From assembly GCA_002347125.1 (NCBI GenBank), contig DDXG01000013.1, positions 4,869-15,889 on the forward strand: a stretch of DNA of 11,021 bases, given 5' to 3'. Position 1 is the stretch's first letter; each line of letters starts with the position of its first letter. Below are positions 6,098 through 11,021 of the stretch, piece after piece. The translations under genes and the position numbers were made by a program. The DNA is from Phycisphaerales bacterium UBA2266 (lineage in GTDB: Bacteria; Planctomycetota; Phycisphaerae; Sedimentisphaerales; Anaerobacaceae). A model generated the notes under the pieces. That model was not told the DNA's origin. It worked only from the letters and a program-made list of their open reading frames with translations, and made no database searches.

Positions 6098-6808
6098 ATG
6101 AGAACGGCACTGGGGGTCATCATTTCGGTAGTCCTGGTCTCTGCGGTTCATGGGGCGGTGGTTATCGACGATTTCTCGGATCCGGGCAGTTCGGTGGTGG
6201 TAGCCATTGGTTTGACGAGTCCTGATCCAACGCTTGTCAAGTCGACGGGGGCCGGGATACTCGGCGGTGAACGCGACGTGCTGCTGGACGTCGCCGGCGC
6301 GGCGGACCTGGATTCGTTCATCGGGACCATCGGGGCCGGCAAGCTCTCGTTCAATTCGAACAGCCCCGGCACGGTGCTGACGCTTCAGTACGACGGCATG
6401 GATTCGGACATCGTGGGTCCTCCGGCGGGTCTGGTCAACGCCGAGGGGCTCGGTGGCGTGGATCTTCTGGCGATGGGCAGCTATCTGTATCTGAACTTCG
6501 GACGGATCGACGGCGGCGGCCCGCAGACGACGGGCCTGTCCATAGTGGTCAGCGATGGGATGAACACGTCGGTGTACTCGGGGCTGATTCCCGATAGCGC
6601 CGTGCCGATGACGTATCAGGCGCTGTTCTCGGCGTTCTCGAACCCGTCGGTGCTCTCGGCCGCGACGAGCATCGAACTGGTGCTCAATCCGCAGGCCGTC
6701 GAGGATGTCGATTTTGTGCTGACGGAGATAGGCGTGCCGGAGCCGGCGACCCTGGGTCTGCTGGGTCTGGGTTCATTGATCCTGATCGGGCGCCGACGTC
6801 GGGCCTGA
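6098..6808 (+). CDS. PEP-CTERM sorting-domain secreted protein
   Basis: 236 residues. ATG 6098 is chosen because AAAGGAG (6086-6092) lies five bases ahead and the signal peptide begins there; an in-frame ATG at 6065 has neither. Residues 1-20 (MRTALGVIISVVLVSAVHGA) are a signal peptide. The mature region begins VVIDDFSDPGSS and is strand-rich, with an LSFNSNSPGTVLTLQYDG segment like other secreted PEP-CTERM proteins of unknown function. Residues 213-236 are the sorting signal: VPEPATLGLLGLGSL, a short hydrophobic span, then RRRR-A at the end. Such tails are processed by an exosortase, and the protein is then released or attached to the surface. No exosortase is in the window. It is transcribed alone and closed by an intrinsic terminator. 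Binding partner or activity cannot be assigned. Confidence 0.92.
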   Translation: MRTALGVIISVVLVSAVHGAVVIDDFSDPGSSVVVAIGLTSPDPTLVKSTGAGILGGERDVLLDVAGAADLDSFIGTIGAGKLSFNSNSPGTVLTLQYDGMDSDIVGPPAGLVNAEGLGGVDLLAMGSYLYLNFGRIDGGGPQTTGLSIVVSDGMNTSVYSGLIPDSAVPMTYQALFSAFSNPSVLSAATSIELVLNPQAVEDVDFVLTEIGVPEPATLGLLGLGSLILIGRRRRA

Positions 6809-6840
6809 TTCAGGCATACGTTTTTCTTACAACTCACGTG

Positions 6841-6870
6841 GGACCGGCTGTGCGCCGGTCCTTGTTTTTT
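6841..6870 (+). terminator. Intrinsic terminator of the PEP-CTERM gene
   Basis: Perfect 8-bp stem GGACCGGC (6841-6848) / GCCGGTCC (6854-6861), loop TGTGC, followed by TTGTTTTTT (6862-6870). It starts 32 bases after the stop codon. Confidence 0.9.
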
Positions 6871-6891
6871 GCCCCCGGCCGCGAATCGTAC

Positions 6892-7381
6892 TGGATGCCT
6901 GCCTGCGCAGGCATGACAGAGTCGTTACCGGGGCGTGCAGGCATGACAGGGGCATGGCCCGCGTGGGCAGGCAGCAGAGGATTGTGGCCGGGGTGTATGG
7001 GCGTGGAATGCGGTGCTGGGCAAGGAGGTGACGATGTCACCCCTGCGCAGGCAGGGGTCCAGAACGAGCCTGAAGGTCGTCGGCGGCCGCGAGTCCTTCT
7101 GGATGCCTGCCTGCGCAGGCATGACAGGGTCGTTGCCGGGGCGTGCAGGCATGACAGGGGCATGGCCCGCGTGGGCAGGCAGCAGAGGATTGTGGCCGGG
7201 GTGTATGGGCGTGGAATGTGGTGCTGGGCAAGGAAGTGACGATGTCACCCCTGCGAAGGCAGGGGTCCAGAGCGAGCCTGGAGGTCGTCGGCGGCCGCGA
7301 GTCCTTCTGGATGCCTGCCTGCGCAGGCATGACAGGGTCGTGGCCGGGGCGTGCAGGCATGACAGAAGCGTGGCCCGCGTG
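6892..7381. repeat. 208-bp tandem repeat array (about 2.4 copies) of REP-like modules
   Basis: Copies begin at TGGATGCCTGCCTGCGCAGG at 6892, 7100 and 7308, so the period is exactly 208. By eye copies 1 and 2 differ at seven positions; copy 3 stops after 74 bases (7381). Each full unit carries a palindromic module in one orientation (core GCCTGCGCAGGCATGACAG), a half module (GTGCAGGCATGACAG), and an opposite-facing module with stem ACCCCTGC/GCAGGGGT then CCAG. These resemble the widespread GTCATTCCCGCG..GGAATCCAG type repeats (as in Neisseria dRS3 and REP-like elements). Weak similarity (GGCCGCGA) extends a few bases before 6892. Not coding. Confidence 0.85.
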
Positions 7382-7503
7382 CGTGTGCGTCATGCGGTTG
7401 TGACCGGCGGGCCTGGGTTTAAGGTGTTGGGGCTCCGGCTTCGCGTTTTGGGTTTCTTCGGCGGTAGTATACATCAGGGTCATGTTAGTGTATTACGTAT
7501 CCC

Positions 7504-8226
7504 ATGCCTGACCGACGGACACATCGCGGGCCGCATCCGCGGGATGAGGCGCTCTTCGGCGCGGAGATGATTCCCAGGCTGAGGGCGGCGCTGGCGGATT
7601 ACTGCCTGCTGCTGGGCAAGGGGTACGCCGACGGCAGCGCGCTGAAACTTGTAGGGGATCATTTTGGCCTTATACAAAGGCAGCGGATGGCGGTCATGCG
7701 GTGCGCGTGTTCGGATGCGCAGGCGGCTCAGCGGGCGGCCCGGCGGGTCGAGGTCGCCCGTGCGGCCGGCGGCGAGGTGGATATCGACGGGTATAACCTG
7801 TTGATTACGCTGGAGGCGGCGCTGAGCGGGGGTGTGCTGTTGGCCGGGCGGGATGGGTGCCTGCGCGACCTGGCGTCGATCCACGGGACGTACCGCCGTG
7901 TGGCCGAGACGCTGCCGGCGATCCAACTGGCGGGGGCGTATCTGAGCGAACTGGGTCCGGCGCGGGTGCGGTGGCTGTTGGACAGCCCCGTATCCAACAG
8001 CGGCCGGCTCAAGACGCTCCTGCGGCAGACGGCCGAGGAGCACGGCTGGCCGTGGACGGTCGAACTGGCGCAGAGTCCGGATGGGGTTCTGGCGAGGTCG
8101 CAGGCGCTGGTGGCGACCACGGACAGCGCGGTGCTGGACCGGTGCGGCCGCTGGATGCCGCTGGCCGGGGCGATTGTCCGGCAGCGAATCCCGTCGGCAT
8201 GGATCATCGACCTGTCGGCCGGGTAG
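7504..8226 (+). CDS. DUF434 / DUF5616 protein (COG2454), function unknown
   Basis: 240 residues, normal length for the family. The N-terminal DUF434 part is recognisable by RGPHPRDEALFG (8-19), PRLRAALADYCLLLGKGY (24-41) and SALKLVGDHFGLIQRQR (45-61). The C-terminal part has VDIDGYNLLITLEAALSGG (92-110), GRDGCLRDLASIHGTYR (115-131), RWLLDSPVSNSGRLK (156-170) and ATTDSAVLD (204-212). It is a conserved family of archaea and bacteria with no settled function. The order of acidic motifs (D95, D117/D122, D160, D207) and the DGYN signature recall NYN/PIN-type nucleases, which is my inference. No signal peptide. ATG 7504 is the first start after an in-frame TAG at 7486; no ribosome site is visible, so the leader may be short. 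It stands alone; a MITE copy begins 10 bases after its stop. Confidence 0.88.
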   Translation: MPDRRTHRGPHPRDEALFGAEMIPRLRAALADYCLLLGKGYADGSALKLVGDHFGLIQRQRMAVMRCACSDAQAAQRAARRVEVARAAGGEVDIDGYNLLITLEAALSGGVLLAGRDGCLRDLASIHGTYRRVAETLPAIQLAGAYLSELGPARVRWLLDSPVSNSGRLKTLLRQTAEEHGWPWTVELAQSPDGVLARSQALVATTDSAVLDRCGRWMPLAGAIVRQRIPSAWIIDLSAG

Positions 8227-8235
8227 GGGCCGAAG

Positions 8236-8333
8236 AAGGGGTCCGGTACATATTCCGCAGGTATGGAACATGCCGGCGATCCAACGCGCCCGCCCACCCT
8301 CATGCCTCACGCGGAAAATGTACCTGACCCCTT
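8236..8333. mobile_element. MITE-like inverted-repeat element, copy B (98 bp)
   Basis: The left arm 8236-8258 (AAGGGGTCCGGTACATATTC then CGC) pairs with 8311-8333 (GCGGAAAATGTACCTGACCC then CTT); 21 of 23 positions match. The outer 16 bases are those of copy A; the centre differs, with a small TTCC/GGAA stem at 8253-8268. It starts 10 bases after the DUF434 stop and could act as a 3' hairpin on that transcript. Confidence 0.75.
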
Positions 8334-8484
8334 TAATTCAGGCGCATTTATCGGACGCAAGGCCGGTGCAGAGGTCAAAAATCGCCTCATAAACCGCATA
8401 ATCGCCCCATGTCGCTGATTCGCCGGCCCCTGATAGCCGAAACAACCGGCGGTACGACTATCTACAGAAGGCAGGGTATACGAT

Positions 8485-9054
8485 ATGGCTAAAGGCAAGA
8501 ATGTGCTGACGACGGGCGATGTTGCGAAGATATGCAACGTCGCGCCGAGAACGGTTTCCAAGTGGTTCGACAACGGGCAGCTCAAGGGCTACCGGATTCC
8601 GGGCAGCAAGGACCGGCGGATCCCCATCGGGGAACTCGTGCGGTTCATGAAGGCCCACGACATGCCCACCGACACGCTGGCGGTCGGCAAGCTGCGCGTG
8701 CTGGTGGTCGACAGCGATCCGGGCGACGCGGCGAACCTGGTGAACGCCATCGCGGCGAAGGCGGACTACGAGATACGGACGGTCGATAACGACTTCGAGG
8801 CGGGCATCTGCGCGGGCAAGTTCGCCCCGCACGTGATCGTGATCAATCTGTTCGCGCAGGGCATCGACGCGGCCGAGATCTGCAGGACCATCCGCGAGAC
8901 CGAGGAACTGGAGACGGTCAAGATCATCGCGCTGGCCAGGGGCCTGAGCGAGTCCGAGGGCGAGATGCTCCTGCGGCAGGGATACGACGCCTGCGTGCGG
9001 GACGGCGCCGACGTGGTGCGCAAGATCGAAGAGGCCACCGCCATCATCTACTGA
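8485..9054 (+). CDS. Excisionase/MerR-type HTH fused to a degenerate receiver domain
   Basis: 189 residues. Residues 7-60 are a winged-helix excisionase/BldC-like DNA-binding domain (LTTGDVAKICNVAPRTVSKW, GYRIPGSKDRRIPIGELVRF). Residues 69-189 have the receiver fold: VLVVDSD (72-78), IVINLF (118-123), IIALARG (147-153), ACVRDGAD (169-176). The usual phosphoacceptor Asp is N121, the Thr/Ser after strand 4 is A151, and the conserved Lys of strand 5 is R172. Only the acidic pocket (D76, D78) remains. It is therefore probably a phosphorylation-independent pseudo-receiver. The HTH-first order is the reverse of most response regulators. AGGG at 8473-8476 is eight bases before ATG. No kinase gene is adjacent. 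Likely a transcription factor; target unknown. Confidence 0.88.
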   Translation: MAKGKNVLTTGDVAKICNVAPRTVSKWFDNGQLKGYRIPGSKDRRIPIGELVRFMKAHDMPTDTLAVGKLRVLVVDSDPGDAANLVNAIAAKADYEIRTVDNDFEAGICAGKFAPHVIVINLFAQGIDAAEICRTIRETEELETVKIIALARGLSESEGEMLLRQGYDACVRDGADVVRKIEEATAIIY

Positions 9055-9109
9055 GCCGCCCGCGACGGCACGACGAGACATCCTCCTTTTACCGCCCGCC
9101 AACGCAAGA

Positions 9110-9136
9110 GGCCGGTCACGCTGACCGGCCTTTTTT
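9110..9136 (+). terminator. Intrinsic terminator of the HTH-receiver gene
   Basis: Perfect 9-bp stem GGCCGGTCA (9110-9118) / TGACCGGCC (9122-9130), loop CGC, followed by six T (9131-9136). It lies 55 bases after the stop codon. Confidence 0.93.
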
Positions 9137-9205
9137 ATTACCGCAAGACCTGCGCCGGGCCGGCACATGACGGCAGGCTCAAGGCTGGCCGGACGGCCGG
9201 GGTGG

Positions 9206-9230
9206 CATCCCTTGCCGCAGACAAGGGATG
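9206..9230. repeat. 9-bp perfect hairpin between convergent genes
   Basis: CATCCCTTG (9206-9214) pairs with CAAGGGATG (9222-9230) around a seven-base loop. No T run follows on either strand. It lies past the end of the minus-strand pilin-like gene and may be a folded 3' element or a REP-like unit. Confidence 0.45.
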
Positions 9231-9297
9231 GGGTGGGTTGGTGCGCCCCTCAGGCCCCCATGGCATGGATGTGCGGGCCCATCCCTCCCAGACCCCA

Positions 9298-9322
9298 GAC
9301 CCCTGAAGGAATTAAAGGGGTC
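9298..9322 (-). other. Possible 3' hairpin of the pilin-like gene
   Basis: GACCCCT (9298-9304) pairs with AGGGGTC (9316-9322), the latter being part of the solo repeat arm. The stem is 7 bp with an 11-base loop, starting just after the minus-strand stop. On the minus strand no T run follows, so this is at best a weak terminator. Confidence 0.3.
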
Positions 9323-9332
9323 CGGTACATTT
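9315..9332 (+). repeat. Solo arm of the MITE-like element (copy C)
   Basis: AAGGGGTCCGGTACATTT at 9315-9332 is identical to the arm of copy A over 18 bases. No partner arm lies within the next 100 bases, where the pilin-like coding sequence begins at once. The TT at 9331-9332 is part of the TAA stop of that gene on the minus strand. Confidence 0.7.
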
Positions 9333-10143
9333 AGTCGCCGACGAGGCGGTCGATCCAGGTGGGCCAGACGGGCGTGAGGTTCGCGTTGAACTGGCGGTGC
9401 CACTTGAGGCTCCAGAGGTCCTTCATCGTGACCGAGCGGACGGACCAGTCGGCGAACATCATGCCGATCTTGCCGTTGATGTGACGGTTGACGCAGAACT
9501 GGCGCATCTCATCGACAACCGTCGCGCCGCTGTTGTTCGCCACCTCCCCATCGTAGTTTGGCGGACTGTCGGTATCGCGGGGCCAGGCATCGTGCCAGGT
9601 TCCATCGCCCAGCACGGGGACATTGTACGGGCTCTTGACCTCGTTGACGTTCCTCCAGAACCAGGCAAAGGGCCGTTCGTTGGACCCGCTGCCCCGCGAG
9701 GCCTTCATGTGGTTGGTCCAACTGTTCTCGTTGTAGCTGCCCACGACGTGGAGGTTCTTGCCGTTGGAATACTGCATGGTCCGGTTCCACGATGTATAGG
9801 GACCCCAGCCCGTCTGGTCAAAGGGCTTGACGGCCATCGGGCACAGCAGCAGGTCCACCTCGTCCTTGTAGTAGGGCTTGAGTTTGACCGGGAACTGCCC
9901 GGCCGACTCCGGCAGCGACGGGTACCACTGGGGGTGCCCCCAGCCCTCGATGAAGAACCCGTTGTTGTCGCCGGTGTACATGGCGTAGAACTGGGCCCAC
10001 TGCTTGAGGCGCGACATGCACAAGGCGCCCTGGGCCTGTTTCCTGACCCGCTGGAGGGCGGGCATGAGGATGGACATGAGCACGGCGATGATGGCGATGA
10101 CGACGAGCAGTTCGATCAGGGTGAAGGCCGTTCTGCGCTTCAT
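9331..10143 (-). CDS. Prepilin-type N-terminal cleavage/methylation protein (pseudopilin-like, H-X9-DG type variant)
   Basis: 270 residues. The N-terminus MKRRTA|FTLIELLVVIAIIAVL is a class III signal: basic residues, cleavage before F7, Glu at +5 (E11), and a hydrophobic helix to ~30. Alanine replaces the usual Gly before the cleavage site. The helix continues into RVRKQAQGALCMSRLKQWAQ (33-52), with C42 probably paired with the Cys in LLLCPMAVKP. The C-terminal motif RHINGKIGMMFADWSVRSV corresponds to the H-X9-DG signature of planctomycete prepilin-like proteins, but with DW instead of DG. The tail LWSLKWHRQFNANLTPVWP is typical of Phycisphaerae. Minus-strand AAGGG (10157-10153) is nine bases before ATG. 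Such proteins occur in very large numbers in planctomycetes; their role (type II secretion/type IV pilus related, or surface) is unsettled. The stop codon lies in a repeat arm. Confidence 0.9.
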   Translation of the reverse strand: MKRRTAFTLIELLVVIAIIAVLMSILMPALQRVRKQAQGALCMSRLKQWAQFYAMYTGDNNGFFIEGWGHPQWYPSLPESAGQFPVKLKPYYKDEVDLLLCPMAVKPFDQTGWGPYTSWNRTMQYSNGKNLHVVGSYNENSWTNHMKASRGSGSNERPFAWFWRNVNEVKSPYNVPVLGDGTWHDAWPRDTDSPPNYDGEVANNSGATVVDEMRQFCVNRHINGKIGMMFADWSVRSVTMKDLWSLKWHRQFNANLTPVWPTWIDRLVGD

Positions 10144-10203
10144 GGGCGAGGACCCTTAAAAGCAGAGAGGGAGCAAGAGCCAAAACCTACTTCAAGCCCG
10201 CTC

Positions 10204-10232
10204 ATTCTAACATATCGGCGTCGGTGTGAGAA
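10204..10232 (-). promoter_or_regulatory. Candidate promoter of the pilin-like gene
   Basis: On the minus strand TTCTCA (10232-10227, 4 of 6) and TAGAAT (10209-10204, 5 of 6) lie 17 bases apart, about 60 bases before the ATG. Confidence 0.38.
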
Positions 10233-10266
10233 GACCCATTCATCGCCGGGGCGGCCCGGTGGTGGA

Positions 10267-10806
10267 TTACTTCTTCGGTCGGCCCTCGATCATCGCGCTC
10301 TGGAGGCGGATGAGCATCTCGGGGCTTAGGGTCCGCATACGCAGGTCGCTGAAGACGACGGCATAGCGGCCTTCCTCGGTGGGCCAGTACATCAGGATGG
10401 CGTTGGGGTTCTGGAAGTCGCAGGCCGGGCCGAGGTAGGTGGCCTGTTTGCCGCGTTCGAGCAGTTGCGTGTGGAGCATGGCGGCCCGGCTGAGGGTCTC
10501 GGCGCGGCTGTAGTCCTTGCCCGGCAGGTACTCCAGGACGAGGCGGAGGTCCTCATAGAGGGGTTCGCCTCCCTGTCGCTGGTTGTAAAACCGGGCAAAG
10601 AAGATGAGCGTGCCGATGATGATGACGGCGGCGGCGACGCGGCTGATCCGCAGGTCGATGATGATGTTGATGGTGTCCAGGCCGCGGTGCGGGTGCAGGC
10701 GCGGGGGCGTTTGGGCCTTGATTTCCTGGGCGAGGCCCGGCCGATAGTCGCCGACGGGCCGCTCGGCCAGTTCCTGCAACAGCACTTCGATTCTCTGCTT
10801 ATCCAT
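10267..10806 (-). CDS. One-pass membrane protein, putative anti-sigma partner of the adjacent ECF sigma factor
   Basis: 179 residues from ATG 10806; the frame is open further upstream, but that part overlaps the sigma gene, and GAGG (10818-10815) lies eight bases before this ATG. Residues 1-53 are cytoplasmic and charged (MDKQRIEVLLQELAERPVGD ... HRGLDTINIIIDLR). A transmembrane helix follows at ~54-71 (ISRVAAAVIIIGTLIFFARF). The remaining ~105 residues would be periplasmic, with LVLEYLPGKDYSRAETLSRA and ILMYWPTEEGRYAVVFSDLR. There is no H-X3-C-X2-C zinc motif, so it is not a ZAS-type anti-sigma factor. The role is inferred from position: it starts 14 bases after the sigma factor stop and has a topology suited to holding a sigma factor at the membrane. 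A small surface sensor not acting on sigma is the alternative. Confidence 0.75.
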   Translation of the reverse strand: MDKQRIEVLLQELAERPVGDYRPGLAQEIKAQTPPRLHPHRGLDTINIIIDLRISRVAAAVIIIGTLIFFARFYNQRQGGEPLYEDLRLVLEYLPGKDYSRAETLSRAAMLHTQLLERGKQATYLGPACDFQNPNAILMYWPTEEGRYAVVFSDLRMRTLSPEMLIRLQSAMIEGRPKK

Positions 10807-10820
10807 CTTAGTAGCCTCTG

Positions 10821-11021
10821 TCAACGGCCGTCGGCCAAGCCTTCTCGAAGGGCGTCGAGGCCGCGGCTGAGGCGGCTCTTGAGGGTTCCTTCGCGGATAC
10901 CGGCGGCCTGGGCGGCCTCTGAGATTGTCAGATGCTGCATATAGTGCAGGACGACGGCCTGCCTGAGCTTCCACGGGAGGGTTTCGACGGCCTCCCGCAG
11001 TCGCTCCAGTTCTTCGTCATG
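10821..11021 (-). CDS. ECF RNA polymerase sigma factor, C-terminal part (region 4)
   Basis: Sixty-six residues plus TGA at 10823-10821 are read on the minus strand; the 5' end lies beyond base 11021. The sequence is a clear sigma region 4: LREAVETLPWKLRQAVVLHY (residues 8-27 of the visible part) then the helix-turn-helix LTISEAAQAAGIREGTLKSR and LSRGLDALREGL. The pattern L..LP...R.v..L.y......EiA...gi..GTvKSRL is that of ECF (group IV) sigma factors, which bind the -35 element through this region. The gene overlaps no other and is followed 14 bases later by the membrane protein gene, forming a two-gene unit. Group assignment within ECF is not possible from region 4 alone. Confidence 0.9.
   Translation of the reverse strand, partial: HDEELERLREAVETLPWKLRQAVVLHYMQHLTISEAAQAAGIREGTLKSRLSRGLDALREGLADGR

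Larger units (their letters stand above)
6809..7503. other. Gene-free region holding a terminator and a 208-bp tandem array
   Basis: About 695 bases with no supported gene. It contains the intrinsic terminator at 6841-6870 and the tandem array at 6892-7381. The remaining 7382-7503 shows no clear hairpin; TATACA at 7468-7473 could be a -10 for the DUF434 gene, but no matching -35 is seen. Open frames across the array are repeats read in changing frames, since 208 is not a multiple of three. Confidence 0.65.

Noticed and set aside
6838..7570. Overlapping frames on both strands through the 208-bp array
   Set aside because: They translate palindromic repeats (MPACAGMT-type and MPAQAGIQ-type peptides) and the 208-base period shifts frame each copy.
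10152..10160. GGACCCTTAA at the 5' side of the pilin-like gene as the missing partner of the solo arm at 9315
   Set aside because: Only about ten bases resemble the arm, and they are explained as the minus-strand ribosome site AAGGG.
1..11021. tRNA, rRNA, CRISPR array or riboswitch
   Set aside because: No cloverleaf, rRNA-like stretch, regularly spaced direct repeats with unique spacers, or known aptamer core was recognised on either strand.

Overview
The window looks like a piece of a GC-rich planctomycete chromosome, most likely class Phycisphaerae (Sedimentisphaerales-like). The support is the combination of protein types: a prepilin-type secreted protein whose tail reads DWSVRSVTMKDLWSLKWHR, a PEP-CTERM protein, a right-handed beta-helix protein carrying one dockerin-like calcium loop and a C-terminal HDVYFG...YFWRVDEV module, an ECF sigma factor beside a one-pass membrane protein, and a receiver protein with an N-terminal excisionase-type HTH. 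This taxonomic call comes from family knowledge, not from a marker gene.

Layout on the + strand: (1) 1-453, the 3' end of an uncharacterised, possibly phage-derived gene. (2) 512-2168, a more A+T-rich cassette with its own good sigma-70-type promoter and three tightly packed genes: an unknown 225-residue protein, an unknown 122-residue protein with an antitoxin-like tail, and a PIN-domain (VapC-like) ribonuclease. This is the best candidate in the window for an uncharacterised toxin-antitoxin or defence-like unit. (3) 2481-3161, a SAM-dependent methyltransferase that unexpectedly has a signal peptide. (4) 3162-3636, a gene-free stretch with a dispersed repeat and a strong hairpin. (5) 3637-5442 (-), the secreted beta-helix/dockerin-like protein. 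(6) 5443-6097, a divergent intergenic region with a 94-bp MITE-like element, several hairpins and the promoter of the next gene. (7) 6098-6808, the PEP-CTERM protein, closed by a strong intrinsic terminator. (8) 6892-7381, a 208-bp tandem array built from palindromic REP-like modules. (9) 7504-8226, a DUF434/COG2454-type protein, followed directly by a second copy of the MITE-like element. (10) 8485-9054, the HTH plus degenerate receiver protein, with a strong terminator. (11) 9331-10143 (-), the pseudopilin-like protein; a single arm of the same MITE overlaps its stop codon. (12) 10267-11021 (-), a putative membrane anti-sigma partner and the C-terminal part of an ECF sigma factor that runs off the window.

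The gene content is envelope and cell-surface biology (beta-helix, PEP-CTERM, pseudopilin, exported methyltransferase) mixed with regulators and one mobile-looking cassette. The most striking non-coding signals are two repeat families: a short inverted-repeat element with core AAGGGGTCCGGTACAT at three loci, and the 208-bp array. No tRNA, rRNA, CRISPR array or transposase gene was seen.
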